The notes: a model not told the origin generated them from the sequence alone. A DNA stretch of 64,000 nt from Halobiforma lacisalsi AJ5 (GCF_000226975.2 NZ_CP019285.1:2356001-2420000); one strand, 5' to 3'. Shown: positions 36,172-45,780, counted from the first letter of the stretch. Made by a program: numbers and translations.

Positions 36172-36909
36172 ATGACCTCGCACGTCGGGGTAGACTGGGC
36201 CTCACGGGGCTGGCTCGCCGTGGGAACGGACGGGCAGGAATGGACCGCCCGAATGCATCCGTCGATACACAGCGTCTGGTTCGAGCATCGGGACGCAGAC
36301 GCGATCCTGGTCGACGTTCCGATCGGCCTACCGGCGGATCACCGACGAACGTGCGACAGAGAAGCGAAAGACTTTCTCGGACCGGATCGAGCGAACAGCG
36401 TCTTCTGGACGCCCTGTCGAGCGGCCGTTGAGGCCACTACCTACGAACAGGCAAAAGAAGCCAATCAAATGCGTCGAGGCGACAGTCTGTCGAGCCAGGC
36501 GTGGGGACTCATCCCGCGGATCCAGGAAGTCGATCGGTTGCTCCGAGATGCCGAGACGGCGCGGCAAACGATCCTCGAATCACATCCCGACGTTTGCTTT
36601 ACTGCTCTCAGCGGGGGTGATCCATTGAGTCCCAAACAGAGTGCTGCAGGCGAAACCGAGCGCATCGCCTGCCTCGAGGAGGTTGACGACGCTGTTCGAC
36701 CTGCGTACGATCGATTCGTTTCGACGTATATCGAGGAGCAAGAGCCCTGGGCCCGGCGGATCGGCGCTTCGAACCGGGATGACTTGCTGGACGCGATGGT
36801 GCTGGCCCTTACCGCTACACTCGCCGACGGGGAGTTCGAGACGCTGCCGGCCGACCCCCCGACGGATCAAGAGGGGTTACCGATGCAGATCATCTACGCG
36901 GAAGCGTAG
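36172..36909 (+). CDS. DUF429 family protein (predicted RNase H-like nuclease)
   Basis: The 245-residue protein has the DUF429 signature: HVGVDWASRGWLAVG at the start with the first acidic residue, DAILVDVPIGLP as the second strand, CDREAKDFLG and NSVFWTPCRA, then LIPRIQEVD and VLESHPDVCF-like ILESHPDVCFTAL. The last helix, DDLLDAMVLALTA, supplies another acidic residue. The family is predicted to adopt an RNase H fold with intact acidic residues, but no substrate is known. It stands alone on the plus strand. Confidence 0.82.
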   Translation: MTSHVGVDWASRGWLAVGTDGQEWTARMHPSIHSVWFEHRDADAILVDVPIGLPADHRRTCDREAKDFLGPDRANSVFWTPCRAAVEATTYEQAKEANQMRRGDSLSSQAWGLIPRIQEVDRLLRDAETARQTILESHPDVCFTALSGGDPLSPKQSAAGETERIACLEEVDDAVRPAYDRFVSTYIEEQEPWARRIGASNRDDLLDAMVLALTATLADGEFETLPADPPTDQEGLPMQIIYAEA

Positions 36910-36939
36910 TTCGACCTGGTGGGCCAGCAGCCGCGAAAC

Positions 36940-37341
36940 TCACTCTTCCTGGCTTCTGTCTGGCTCGACTTCGCGGATTCGAAGCGAATACTGATCCGGT
37001 ACGTCGTCGATCAACACCCTGATCTTCAGTACTCGTTCCTCAGTTGCGAGTTCTCGCATCGTTTCCATCTGCGATCGTTCGAAGGACGCGTTTCCCGTTT
37101 TGATCTCACAGTAGTATCGCTCGAGGACGTCGCCGTTCCAGCCGTCCCTCGCCACGAGTTTACAGTCCGGACGCCAGGTACGTCGCTCCGCATCGGACTC
37201 GGACCTCGACCTCGAACTCGAGTCACCCCTCTCGCTGCGCTCGGCCCTCGAGTTCGCGGCAGCGTACGCCGCGATCCTCTTCGCTTCGGTCGGTTCGCAG
37301 GCGTGAATCGGCGACCTCGGCGTCCTCGTCTTCGTCCTCAC
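36940..37341 (-). CDS. Nuclease-like domain protein, probably N-terminally truncated
   Basis: The last 75 of 133 residues are well ordered: RPDCKLVARDGWNGDVLERYYCEIKTGNASFERSQMETM, mentioned here by its landmarks Asp-Cys-Lys at about 61 and Glu-Ile-Lys at about 78, then VLKIRVLIDDVPDQYSLRI. The D-(x)n-EIK pattern resembles a PD-(D/E)XK core. The first 58 residues are rich in Arg and Ser and lack haloarchaeal acidity, so they are probably not the natural N-terminus. It lies 15 bp after the DUF2267 gene on the same strand. I regard it as a truncated or damaged gene. Confidence 0.4.
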   Translation of the reverse strand: MRTKTRTPRSPIHACEPTEAKRIAAYAAANSRAERSERGDSSSRSRSESDAERRTWRPDCKLVARDGWNGDVLERYYCEIKTGNASFERSQMETMRELATEERVLKIRVLIDDVPDQYSLRIREVEPDRSQEE

Positions 37342-37356
37342 GTGACGGCGCTGGAG

Positions 37357-37878
37357 TCAGTCTTCGGTCTCGTCGACCGGTTCGTCGCCGGCCGGTTCGG
37401 GACCGCCGTCGCCTTCGGGCTCGGGCTGTGGACCGCCGCCGGTCTGTGCCTCCTGGGCGTCGCCCCAGCCGCCGCTGTCGACGACTTCGAACAGCTTGCG
37501 CCAGTTCTCATCGGACTCGCTTTCAGGGAGCTGATCGCGAAGCTGCTGGAAGTCCGAGCCCGGGACCTCGGATTCAACGAGGTCGACGACGATCCGCGCG
37601 TGGTAGGCGGCCTCCGCGGGATCGGTGCGGCCCCCTTCGCGCTCGGTGACTCGGTCGAGGAACTCCTGCCAGTCGAACCGCTGTCCGTGCTCCTTGACGG
37701 CACCGGTCAGGTACCACTTGATCTCTACAGGGAGCGATGCGGCCAGATCCTCGGCTGCCCCCTCCGGGATTCGCTCGCCCAGAGTCATGAGTGTCACCCT
37801 GATCGCCCGGACCGTCCGGCCGGTGTCCGGCAGTTCGAGACGGTGCTGTATTTCGCCCGTGAACTCATCGAAATCCAT
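37357..37878 (-). CDS. DUF2267 domain protein
   Basis: The 173-residue protein begins MDFDEFTGEIQHRLELPDTG and continues RAIRVTLMTLGERIPEGAAEDLAASLPVEIKWYL, then WQEFLDRVTEREG and AAYHARIVVDLVESEVPG, which follow the DUF2267 helical pattern. The last 35 residues are a disordered Gly/Pro/Glu/Asp tail. The function is unknown; in haloarchaea and bacteria these genes often sit near stress proteins, as UspA does here. I use the ATG at 37878 rather than the open-frame start at 37932. Confidence 0.85.
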   Translation of the reverse strand: MDFDEFTGEIQHRLELPDTGRTVRAIRVTLMTLGERIPEGAAEDLAASLPVEIKWYLTGAVKEHGQRFDWQEFLDRVTEREGGRTDPAEAAYHARIVVDLVESEVPGSDFQQLRDQLPESESDENWRKLFEVVDSGGWGDAQEAQTGGGPQPEPEGDGGPEPAGDEPVDETED

Positions 37879-37916
37879 CGCAGTCCCTTCGTCGCCGAGC
37901 AGGGACGTCAAGCCAC

Positions 37917-38213
37917 GTGGGATCGGTAGCATTCCTGATCCGTCGGCTGACGGCGACGGTCGTCGTCGTCGACGACGGCGTCGCGACGGGGTCGACCGCC
38001 AGAGCCTGTCTTTCGCGCCTCGAGGCGTCCGACGCCGATCGGGTCGTCCTCGCGGTCCCCGTCGGCCCGCCGGACACGATCACAGCCCTCGAAGAGCAGG
38101 CCGACCAGGTCGTCTGTCTCGAGATACCGACCGGCTTCCGGGGGGTCGGCCAGTTGTACAGGGATTTCACGCAGGTCTCGGACGAAGAGGCGATGGATTA
38201 CCTCGAGCAGTGA
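37917..38213 (+). pseudogene. Phosphoribosyltransferase C-terminal fragment
   Basis: The frame reads TVVVVDDGVATGSTARACLS, the PRPP-binding loop of type I phosphoribosyltransferases with its two Asp residues, followed by RVVLAVPVGPPDTITALEEQADQVVCLEIP and YRDFTQVSDEEAM. Full-length relatives have about 120 more residues in front, with the first strands and hood. Here the match begins abruptly, right after the divergent DUF2267 start. The 5' half has been deleted or replaced, so the fragment is probably not functional. Confidence 0.75.
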
Positions 38214-38303
38214 TGATCCGCGACGAGAAGATCTACGACCGGACGGGGAAACCGCCCCGCGTGGATCTGGAAAACACGGTCCGGCTGGCTTCTCGAAGAG
38301 GAG

Positions 38304-38753
38304 CTACCGGACGACCGTTACCGGGATCGTCGCCCGCTCGACGATCGACTTCGCGACGCTGCCGACCATCGCGTCGGTCCGTTCCGAGCGACCGCGATGG
38401 CCGACGAAAATCGCGTCGAATCCCTTCTCGTCGGCGTAGTCGGAGATCTCCGTGACTGGATCGCCGTAGAGGAGTTCGACTTCGACATCCTGGCCGAGCT
38501 CGGCGGCGAAGTCCGCCGCGTCCTCGAGCAAGTCGAGCCCTCGCTGTTCGACGTCGGCGACGCTCTCGAGGGTCAGCCGACGGTCTGCATCCCACAGCGA
38601 GACGTTCGGTTCGTCTCCGCCCTCGTCGCGGACGGTAGGATCGGCCGCGTAGACGATCGTGATCGAGCCGTCCATCGCATCCGCGATGTCGGCAGCGTAA
38701 GCGAGGGCGTTCTCTGATTCTTCGGAGCCGTCGACGGCCACGAGAAACTTCAT
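38304..38753 (-). CDS. Universal stress protein, UspA family
   Basis: The 149-residue protein starts MKFLVAVDGSEESENALAYAADIAD and ends with IFVGHRGRSERTDAMVGSVAKSIVERATIPVTVVR. That has the Gly-x2-Gly-x9-Gly-Ser nucleotide-binding motif of the ATP-binding UspA subgroup (GHRGRSERTDAMVGSV). It probably binds ATP and dimerises; the role in stress or transport is not specified. I take the ATG at 38753; a longer start at 38774 adds seven unlikely residues. Confidence 0.9.
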   Translation of the reverse strand: MKFLVAVDGSEESENALAYAADIADAMDGSITIVYAADPTVRDEGGDEPNVSLWDADRRLTLESVADVEQRGLDLLEDAADFAAELGQDVEVELLYGDPVTEISDYADEKGFDAIFVGHRGRSERTDAMVGSVAKSIVERATIPVTVVR

Positions 38754-39293
38754 GCGGTCCCAGTCGACGTCCACGGAGTTAAAGGGGGCTCCCGTTTCAC
38801 TGGCCTATCCTTATTTTATCAGCGACGGAGTACTCCACAGTTCACGGATCGATCTCGGCTACGACGACGGTACCGCCGAAGAACGCTACCTCTCGAGAGC
38901 GACCAGGGAGATTGACGATGACCCTGGACGTCCCTGTTTCCGAGCCGCCGGACCTGTCGAACTCTTCCGAGACTTGGGCGACGAAAGCCGGGTTCGACGC
39001 CCTATGGCCTCCAGAGGACGCGACGGCGACGTGCACGACGCCTTCGACGACGAAACGACGACGAGCAACATCGAACTCGAGGAGCTAACCCAGGCGGTAA
39101 TCGAACTAATCGCGGACGGATCTCCGGACTGGCGCGACGAGCCGTCGGACTGCGGCTGTGACGAAGAGAGGGTCCGGGAGGGTATCGACGTCGTCGGAGA
39201 CGGCCTCGTCGACGTCGTCCCCTCCCGGAGTTCGAGCGGACGTTCACACAGTTATCGGCCAGTACTATCCCCTGTTCGGCGTCAAAGCGACCG
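38754..39293. other. 540-base region without a recognisable gene
   Basis: A plus-strand frame from ATG 39004 reads an acidic stretch (TTTSNIELEELTQAVIELIADGS) that looks protein-like. The frame then runs on through the opposite-strand YwbE gene, and I know no relatives. It may be a remnant of a small acidic protein. No RNA or repeat structure is evident. Confidence 0.3.
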
Positions 39294-39488
39294 TCAGGTC
39301 TCCGGACCGATGCGCTTGACCCGTCCCCGTGCACCGGATTTGAGTTTGACGAGGATTCCCTCGGGATGGGTGCGCTCGTCGGTGAGGACGGCGCCGACCT
39401 CGCCAACGATCCGGTCGCCGTTCTCCTGTTCGATCTCGACGGTCATCCCCTGGACGAGTTCGTCCCGCGTTGGCAAGTCCGCCGACAT
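39294..39488 (-). CDS. YwbE family (DUF2196) protein
   Basis: The 64-residue protein reads TRDELVQGMTVEIEQENGD, then GEVGAVLTDERTHPEGILVKLKSGARGRVKRI. It is a complete YwbE/DUF2196 domain, with the HPxGIxVxLxxGxxGRV core. It should form a small SH3-like beta barrel. The biochemical role is unknown. ATG at 39488. Confidence 0.88.
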   Translation of the reverse strand: MSADLPTRDELVQGMTVEIEQENGDRIVGEVGAVLTDERTHPEGILVKLKSGARGRVKRIGPET

Positions 39489-39698
39489 ACGCGTCTCCGG
39501 ACGACGCCGATGCCCTTAGAGGATTGCGTCGATGCGAACCCGTCGTCCTGTCGGCTCAAGCGGTAGTCACGTACTCTTCGGAGCGGCTGGAGCATGTCGG
39601 TGTACCTCGCTCGAGAGACGAAACCGGGACTATATGCCGAGTGCCCGCTGTGCCGAGACGTCGTGAACCCGCAATAGCCACCCATGCTATTTGAAGAT

Positions 39699-39869
39699 AT
39701 GAATCGGCTACGGGGCCGGAAAACCCAGAAAGAGGCCGTGTACGACTGCCGGTGGTGCGGAGCCACTGTCGATAGAGACATCGAGACTTGTCCTGCCTGC
39801 GGTGCAGAAGGGACCAGTACCGAATCTCCTAGGACACACCAGAGGAATACAACCCGATCGTCGATGTAG
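39699..39869 (+). CDS. Small zinc-ribbon protein
   Basis: The 56-residue protein has YDCRWCGATVDRDIETCPACGAEG, two CxxC knuckles about 14 residues apart, a rubredoxin-like zinc ribbon. The last dozen residues (Arg/Thr/Ser) look unlike the rest. One base over, another frame reads TPEEYNPIVDVAENTGP, a more typical acidic continuation, so the natural C-terminus may have been lost to a frameshift near 39830. An alternative ATG lies at 39684. Confidence 0.55.
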   Translation: MNRLRGRKTQKEAVYDCRWCGATVDRDIETCPACGAEGTSTESPRTHQRNTTRSSM

Positions 39870-40214
39870 CGGAGAACACGGGACCACCGTCCAGGAACGC
39901 ACGGACCGCGCCTGTGACTACGTATCAGCGACACAGATCTCCTCCCTCACGCCTACACATCCAAGTGTCAGTCCGTCGTTAGCGCCTATGCTACTTCCCG
40001 GCAAAGGTGCAGACGAACTTTCGAAGAGAACTCAAAAATACGCTGCCGAACCTCCGATGGCGACCGCCACTGAAGTCCCACGACCACGATCACCACCGAT
40101 AGACACGACCCCGTCACACTGGGGAATACGTTTACTGGACGGACAGCAACGATTATTCAGTCTTTGATGTATCCTGGGCCAAATGGTAAACTCACGCCTC
40201 TCATTTGTTGTTCC
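39870..40214. other. Intergenic region, possible shifted gene end
   Basis: The first 90 bases may encode the frameshifted tail of the zinc-ribbon gene. The rest shows no credible frame. It carries the promoter region for the gene at 40215. Confidence 0.3.
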
Positions 40215-40481
40215 ATGTCACCGGAGGCAGACGAGATTCGCGTGTGGCTCGTTGAACGTGGGTACAACAACCGTGATCTAATCGTTCTCAAGTACACGAC
40301 ACCCGAAGGAGATCGAGTCTTCCGGAAAGAAGTTGCGTCGCAGGCTCTAGAGACGGTGACCGCCGCAAAAGATGTCTCCCCTGACAATCTTGGAACCGTC
40401 GACGAGACTGAAGTGCAAGAACGGTATGCTGCTGAAGCTACGCGAATGGCAGAGAACCACGATCCCGATGACCCGGTGTAA
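40215..40481 (+). CDS. Hypothetical protein
   Basis: I do not recognise this 88-residue acidic protein. It begins MSPEADEIRVWLVERGYNNRDLIVLKY, continues EGDRVFRKEVASQALETVTAAKDV and ends in a charged helix (ETEVQERYAAEATRMAEN). The composition and codon use are haloarchaeal. An earlier ATG at 40164 adds seventeen residues with two cysteines that do not look natural, so I use 40215. Confidence 0.55.
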   Translation: MSPEADEIRVWLVERGYNNRDLIVLKYTTPEGDRVFRKEVASQALETVTAAKDVSPDNLGTVDETEVQERYAAEATRMAENHDPDDPV

Positions 40482-40565
40482 CCGCTACCAACAAAGAAAC
40501 ACCTTCCTACGCTATATGCAATGTCGGATACCTGTGGCCTAGTTTTCGTCCCTTCGTTAGCCGAA

Positions 40566-40889
40566 CTATTCCAATTCCTCCTCTGGGGAGTGTGTTCCGT
40601 CATCGGTATTCGGCTGCAGTTGGCGGATCAAATTCAGGTGCATGAGATGGAGATGCATCCCGATTCCGTACAGGATTAGCCCCAACCCCGCGAAGATTAG
40701 CGGGAGGAGTATCGAATCAATTGCCTGTGACACGCTATCTAAATTTGCCGGTAAGATGCCCACAACTGCCAAGAGGAACGCACACAGGATGACGAGGTAT
40801 CCCACACGAACTGCGCGAGAATAGCCTCCGACCTGTTGAATTCGACGCTCGATTTCGTTTTGCGTGGGACGCGATTTTTCGTTAGTCAT
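40566..40889 (-). CDS. Small two-helix membrane protein
   Basis: The 107-residue protein has a polar N-terminus, then two membrane helices: VGYLVILCAFLLAVVGIL at about 30-47 and ILLPLIFAGLGLILYGIGM at about 60-78. A HLHLMHLNLIRQLQ segment and an acidic tail follow. No family is recognised. It may be a small regulatory or structural membrane protein. The start MTNEKSRPT at 40889 follows from the pattern; a longer start at 40901 adds four residues. Confidence 0.6.
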   Translation of the reverse strand: MTNEKSRPTQNEIERRIQQVGGYSRAVRVGYLVILCAFLLAVVGILPANLDSVSQAIDSILLPLIFAGLGLILYGIGMHLHLMHLNLIRQLQPNTDDGTHSPEEELE

Positions 40890-41033
40890 AGACGGATGCA
40901 AGTCGATAATCGGTGGTTGAAAGGATAGTTATGCAACTTGCAAATATATTGACTGGCTGTGTCGTGCTACCACGCATAGATACGGGAAATCTGATCGAGT
41001 CCGAGACTCGATGTTAGGAGCAGAAAGTGAAAG

Positions 41034-41387
41034 TCATTCTGACCGTTCGAGCCTTTTCCGGCGGGTCTCGAACTCTTCGTCGGTGAGATCGCCGCGAGCA
41101 TATGCTCTCCGTAATTCCTCCATCTCCGAGGTTTGCGACGGTTGATTTTTCGTTGTGCTTCGAATGACGAGATACCCGCCGCCGAGTAGGACGAGAAGGA
41201 AGACGGTCGGGACGAGTATCCCGGTGAACGGCCACTAGCCGCCGGAAGTCCCGTTCCCACTCATCATTCCGCCGTATCCCATCATTCCTCCGAATCCGAA
41301 CCCCATCGTGAGCATCGGCAGTACGATAATTGCTCCGAGGAGTAGAAGGATGAGCGTCGTCGTGTCGAGTTGATTTGAGGATGACAT
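41034..41387 (-). pseudogene. SHOCT-domain membrane protein with in-frame TAG
   Basis: Reading from ATG 41387, the frame gives MSSSNQLDTTTLILLLLGAI, then a Gly/Met-rich stretch, and an amber codon at 41235-41237. In the same frame it continues WPFTGILVPTVFLLVLLGGGYLVI, a second membrane helix, and ends with MEELRRAYARGDLTDEEFE, a SHOCT motif. One nonsense codon thus interrupts an otherwise perfect 117-codon gene. Loss of function is likely; readthrough cannot be excluded. It lies just downstream of the DUF302 gene on the same strand, a pairing that suggests a shared transcript. Confidence 0.75.
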
Positions 41388-41392
41388 CGGTT

Positions 41393-41809
41393 TCAGGCCT
41401 CCGAGGCGGGTTCGAAGTCGTCTGTGACGGCCGACAGCGTGCGTTCGATCCTCTCCTGAACTTCGGTTGCGATACCGTCGAGTGCCTCGTTGTCGGCGAT
41501 CCCAAGGAGTTTGTGGGGGTCGACAGCACTCACTACGACCTCTCTGTCGTCGGTTTCGTAGACGATGACGTTACACGGGAGGAGCGCCCCGAGTTCGGTT
41601 TCCTCGGTTATTCCCTCGTGTGCGAGTGCCGGGTTGCACGCACCGAGAATTCTGTATTGCTGGAATTCCTCTCCGAGTTTCTCCTCGAGCGTGGCTTGGA
41701 CGTCGATGTCACAGAGGACACCGAATCCTTCGTCCTCGAGCGAAGCGATCGTGGCATCGACGACCTCGTCGAAGTCACCTGATACGGATGTTTGTATGGT
41801 ATAGTCCAT
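41393..41809 (-). CDS. DUF302 domain protein
   Basis: The 138-residue protein starts MDYTIQTSVSGDFDEVVDATIASLEDEGFGVLCDID and continues EEFQQYRILGACNPALAHEGI, then GALLPCNVIVYETDDREVVVSAVDP. This is a full DUF302 domain. The conserved Cys residues in GACNPALA and LLPCNVIVY are present. Its biochemical role is unknown; in many prokaryotes DUF302 genes lie near metal or sulfur functions, and copA is 1.2 kb away. It ends 6 bp before the start of the interrupted SHOCT gene. Confidence 0.9.
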   Translation of the reverse strand: MDYTIQTSVSGDFDEVVDATIASLEDEGFGVLCDIDVQATLEEKLGEEFQQYRILGACNPALAHEGITEETELGALLPCNVIVYETDDREVVVSAVDPHKLLGIADNEALDGIATEVQERIERTLSAVTDDFEPASEA

Positions 41810-42004
41810 ACACTACACAACTATCCGCATCCATTTAACAGTGTGCTTGCAGAATAGGGGTCAGCGGTAGTATCCTCGGAACCGTTCTCAATAGGTGTCG
41901 TGGGAGTCAGGGGCGACTGTCACGATGATGGTTGCAGTCGTGATGGCCACGATCAGTAAAACGGGTTCAGAATAAGTAAACTGTCCCAGGGTCGAGCCTC
42001 GAGA

Positions 42005-42457
42005 TTAGCGTCGTCTACGTGGGTGAGTTCCGTGGCGAGGCTTTCCAGAACGGTGGCATCTGTGTCGGCCATTTTGGGCCCTCCGACCGGAAGGATCGTC
42101 CTGCTTTCCGCCATTTCGTTCTCCCTTCGACCGGTTCTCCCTGTTCGCGGTCGCACCTGCTGTCCCGGGATCGATATCCAGCCGATCCGTGGCATCGTCG
42201 ATCTCTAGTAGGGTCTCTATTCGACGCTCGAACTCCGTGTCGCTGATTTCGCCAACTGCGTACTGGTGCTTGAGGGTATCTAGAGCCGCCGTTTTATCCG
42301 TCGAACCGTTCGAAATCTCACTGTCCGTACTAGGACGCCGGTTCAGTTCCCCGCTGGCCAGTGTCCACACTGTGACAGCCCCAACGACAAACAGAGGGAG
42401 GAGCCAGAACCAAGTGCTGTTCGACTCTGTCGCCGCGAGTCCACTGCCAAGCAGCAA
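42005..42457 (-). CDS. SHOCT-domain membrane protein
   Basis: The 150-residue frame has membrane helices LLLGSGLAA and WFWLLPLFVVGAVTVWTLAS, a polar linker and a SHOCT motif (ALDTLKHQYAVGEISDTEFERRIETLLE). The start is uncertain. The frame is open back to about 42500 with credible residues (ILGRRINRLWAIGFL) but no good start codon, while the nearest ATG (42515) is in another frame. A small 5' frameshift is therefore possible. The last 40 residues, rich in Arg and Gly, are unlikely to be natural. Confidence 0.5.
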   Translation of the reverse strand: MLLGSGLAATESNSTWFWLLPLFVVGAVTVWTLASGELNRRPSTDSEISNGSTDKTAALDTLKHQYAVGEISDTEFERRIETLLEIDDATDRLDIDPGTAGATANRENRSKGERNGGKQDDPSGRRAQNGRHRCHRSGKPRHGTHPRRRR

Positions 42458-42614
42458 AAAACCGATGGCCCAGAGACGATTGATCCGTCGACCCAGAATT
42501 GTTTGTCCAATACATTACCGCTACATCCGGACGATCAAAAGGTTCACGGCGCCATGCAGGGCGACCTACCTAACACGCGTCCAGATAGTCAGGTGTTCCG
42601 CCCGGTGATCGTGC

Positions 42615-42930
42615 TCGGACACGCTACGACCGCGAAACCCCCGACGAAGCGGCCATCAAAGAAGTCACAGTTAGAAGGGGCAACCGGCGACTGGTCCCTC
42701 TCTTTCGGCCTGAAAACCCGACGACAACAGCCTTCCCGAGAAACCCGCTCTCGACTCGCTCAACGCGAGCAACAGCATCGGCATCGACCTCGGCAGTGTC
42801 GACTATATCCACACTACCGACGGGACGACCGTTGATCGGCTCTCCCACGAAGACGGATACGAGCGACTCCGGCGTGAGCAACGCAAATCGTCTCGCGGAC
42901 GTCGACTGAAAACGGAACTGAGCGGAACGG
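42615..42930 (+). pseudogene. TnpB (IS200/IS605-type) remnant
   Basis: From about 42727 the frame reads LPEKPALDSLNASNSIGIDLGS, VDYIHTTDGTTVDRLSHEDG and YERLRREQRKSSRG. This is the RuvC-I region of TnpB (GIDLG with its first catalytic Asp) and the following segment. The preceding part, ATGDWSLSFGLKT, lies one base out of frame at about 42715. Everything after the RuvC-I region, including the zinc ribbon and the other catalytic residues, is missing. No left or right end and no TnpA are visible. It is an old insertion-sequence scar. Confidence 0.78.
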
Positions 42931-42989
42931 CTGATCGTTCTCTCACGGTCCGTCGCCAGTGGTCAGACAGCCGAACGGAGTGTGCCCGT

Positions 42990-45614
42990 TCAGCGCAGGA
43001 ACCCGAACAGTTCGTAGTCGTAGTCAGGGTCGTACCGGCGGAACAGCAGGCTGTTCGATAGTACGGAGACGCTCGAGAACGCCATTGCGGCGGCGGCCAG
43101 CACCGGTTGGAGCAACCCGAGCGAGGCGAGCGGGATGAGCGTCGTGTTGTAGCCCAGGGCCCAGACGAGGTTCTGCTTGATCTTCTGGAGCGTCGCGTCG
43201 GAGATGCGGATTGCCTTCACGACGTCGACCGGATCGTCGCGCATCAGCGTCACGTCGGCCGCTTCGATGGCGACGTCCGTCCCGCTGCCGATCGCCGTGC
43301 CGACATGTGCGACGGCCAGCGCTGGGGCGTCGTTAACCCCGTCACCCACCATCATCGCCTGTCGGCCCTCCGCCTGAATCGCCTCGACCGCGTCGGACTT
43401 GTCTTCGGGGAGGACTTCGGCCCGAACGTTTTCCGGGTCGATTCCGACTCGTTCGGCGACGGCGCGGGCCGTCCGATCGTTGTCGCCAGTGATCATCATC
43501 ACGTCGGTACCACGTTCGTGGAGTGCGGTGACCGCCTCTTCGGCGCTCTCTTTAACGGTGTCGGCATCGGCGATCACGCCCGCGAGCACGCCCTCGTCCG
43601 CGTCGGCCGGCACGTGGGCGACGAGCATCGCCGTCTTCCCCTCGTTCTCGAGTCGTTCCATCGTCTCCTCGGCGGGTGCGGGGTCGACCCCATTGTCCCG
43701 GAGCAGCTTCCGGTTCCCGACGAGTACCTCGTCGCCGTCGACGGTGGCTCGGACGCCGTGTCCGGGGACGTTCTCGAAGGACTCGGGATCGGACACCTCG
43801 AGCCCGCGTTCTTCGGCGCCCTCGACGATGGCTCGGGCGAGCGGGTGTTCGCTAGCGCTCTCGGCCGCTGCCGCGAGTCGGAGCACGTCGTCTTCCGTGA
43901 GCCGGCCGCTGGTGGCAGGGATGCCGCTGTCGGCCGCTGCCGTCCCGCCGTCGGGCACCGGGCGGTCGTCCGCGTCGAATGCAACGACGTCGGTCAGCTC
44001 CATCTCGCCCTCGGTGAGCGTCCCGGTCTTGTCGAAGACGACCGTGTCGACGTCCTTCGCGCGCTCCAGAATGTCACCGCCCTTGAACAGGACGCCGTTT
44101 TGCGCACCGATCGCGGTCCCGACCATCGTCGCCGCGGGCGTCGCCAGTCCGAGCGCACAGGGACAGGCGATCAGGACCGCCGAGGCGAACACGACGATCG
44201 CGAACTCGAAGACCGAGACGCTACCGCCGGCCGGCGCCGGACCGCCGGCAACCTGTCCCCACAGCGGGAGCCACTCGACGAAGCTCGCCAACGCCTCGGG
44301 GAAGAGGAACCAGACGGTGCCCCAGAACAGGGCGTTGGCGATGACGGCGGGGACGAAGTACGCCGAGATCCGATCGGCCAGGTTCTGGATCTCCGGCTGG
44401 CGGGACTGCGCCTCCTTGACAGTCTGAACGATCTGCTGAAGCGCCGTGTCCGAGCCGACGTTCGTCGCCTCCACGGTCAGCACCCCGTTCTCGTTGATCG
44501 TCGAGCCGACGACCTCGTCACCCGCTTCCTTCTCGACGGGGACGGACTCGCCGGTCACCATCGATTCGTCGACGGCGGACTGACCGTCGACAACGACCCC
44601 GTCGGTCGGGATCTTCTCGCCGGGCCGGACTTTCATCCGGTCGCCGACGTCGACCTCCTCGAGGGGGACCTCCCGCTCGGTGCCGTCCTCGTCGACGATC
44701 GTGGCCGTCTCGGCCTCCATTTCGAGGAGCTTCCGAAGGGCGTCGCCGGCCTGGCCTTTCGACCGGGCCTCGAGGTAGTTCCCGAGCGTGATGAACACGA
44801 GGATCAGCGCCGCGGTGTCGAAGTACGTCTGCCCGGCGACCACCCCCAGCAGGACGGCGAGGCTGTAGATGTACGCCGTCGAGGACCCCAGCGCGATGAG
44901 CACGTCCATGTTCGCCCGACCGTTCTTCACGATCGCTTTGTAGGAATTCTCATAGAACGGTTTGCCGAGGACGACCTGGACCGGCGTGGCGAGCAGGAAG
45001 CCAACCCACTCGAACTCGAACCCGAAGACGGTGTCAGGGAAGACGGTTCCGCCCAGAAGGAACCGATCGGCCAGGAAGAACAGGAAGGGTGCCGACAGCA
45101 CCGCCCCGAAGAGCGTCAGTCGGAGCTGTTTAGTGATTTCTTCCTGGCGGGCGGCGTCGCGTCGTTCCTGGTCCGACTCCGCAGCGCCGTCATCGTCACG
45201 GATGGGCGTGTAGCCCGCTTCCTCGACCGTGTCGTAGAGTTCGGACCGCGAGACATCGGCGGGGTTGAACTCGACCTGCGCCTCGTCGGTTGCGTAGTTC
45301 GCCTCCGCGGTGATGACGCCGGGCACCAGTTCGAGGGCCTCCTCGTTGGTGTCGGCGCAGTTCGCACAGGTCATGTCCGCGATGCCGATCGACGCGGTCG
45401 CGGACTCGGCATGGTAGCCGGCCTCGTCGATCGCGTCGTAGATCTCTGCGAGCGATACCGCTCCTGGATCGTACTCGACGGTGCCCTCGTCGGTGGCGAA
45501 GTTGATGTTCGCCTCCGAGACGCCGTCGAGCGCTTCCAGGGATTCGGTGATCGACTGCGAGCAGTTCGCGCAGCTCATCCCCTGAATCTCGAGACGACTG
45601 GTTCGATGACTCAC
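42990..45614 (-). CDS. copA: Copper-translocating P-type ATPase CopA
   Basis: The 874-residue pump exports Cu+ at the cost of ATP. Two N-terminal heavy-metal domains carry GMSCANC (about 12-18) and DMTCANC (about 79-85). The transmembrane metal site is CPCALG near 485, the phosphorylation motif DKTGT near 526, and the hinge [10 protein letters not shown] near 756. [10 protein letters not shown] marks the actuator domain. The C-terminus ends [15 protein letters not shown], with Asn and Tyr residues typical of P1B-1 copper pumps. All key residues are intact. A CopR-like regulator follows upstream on the same strand. Confidence 0.96.
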   Translation of the reverse strand: MSHRTSRLEIQGMSCANCSQSITESLEALDGVSEANINFATDEGTVEYDPGAVSLAEIYDAIDEAGYHAESATASIGIADMTCANCADTNEEALELVPGVITAEANYATDEAQVEFNPADVSRSELYDTVEEAGYTPIRDDDGAAESDQERRDAARQEEITKQLRLTLFGAVLSAPFLFFLADRFLLGGTVFPDTVFGFEFEWVGFLLATPVQVVLGKPFYENSYKAIVKNGRANMDVLIALGSSTAYIYSLAVLLGVVAGQTYFDTAALILVFITLGNYLEARSKGQAGDALRKLLEMEAETATIVDEDGTEREVPLEEVDVGDRMKVRPGEKIPTDGVVVDGQSAVDESMVTGESVPVEKEAGDEVVGSTINENGVLTVEATNVGSDTALQQIVQTVKEAQSRQPEIQNLADRISAYFVPAVIANALFWGTVWFLFPEALASFVEWLPLWGQVAGGPAPAGGSVSVFEFAIVVFASAVLIACPCALGLATPAATMVGTAIGAQNGVLFKGGDILERAKDVDTVVFDKTGTLTEGEMELTDVVAFDADDRPVPDGGTAAADSGIPATSGRLTEDDVLRLAAAAESASEHPLARAIVEGAEERGLEVSDPESFENVPGHGVRATVDGDEVLVGNRKLLRDNGVDPAPAEETMERLENEGKTAMLVAHVPADADEGVLAGVIADADTVKESAEEAVTALHERGTDVMMITGDNDRTARAVAERVGIDPENVRAEVLPEDKSDAVEAIQAEGRQAMMVGDGVNDAPALAVAHVGTAIGSGTDVAIEAADVTLMRDDPVDVVKAIRISDATLQKIKQNLVWALGYNTTLIPLASLGLLQPVLAAAAMAFSSVSVLSNSLLFRRYDPDYDYELFGFLR

Positions 45615-45780
45615 TATCGTTTCATAGGGCCCCCTCGTTTACCACGGTTTCCAGTAGAGATTCAAAGCGATCCGCCCCGCCACCTTTGGAAAGATAAGTG
45701 GACTCGACGTCCGGTTCAGGGCCGATCGATATATTCCTTCGAACTTCGACCGGTTCGACGGCGAAACGGAGGACTCCCGC

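Noticed and set aside
41034-41387. Pyrrolysine insertion at the TAG of the SHOCT gene
   Set aside because: Haloarchaea are not known to encode the pyrrolysine machinery and no pyl gene or insertion context is visible. A plain nonsense mutation is simpler.
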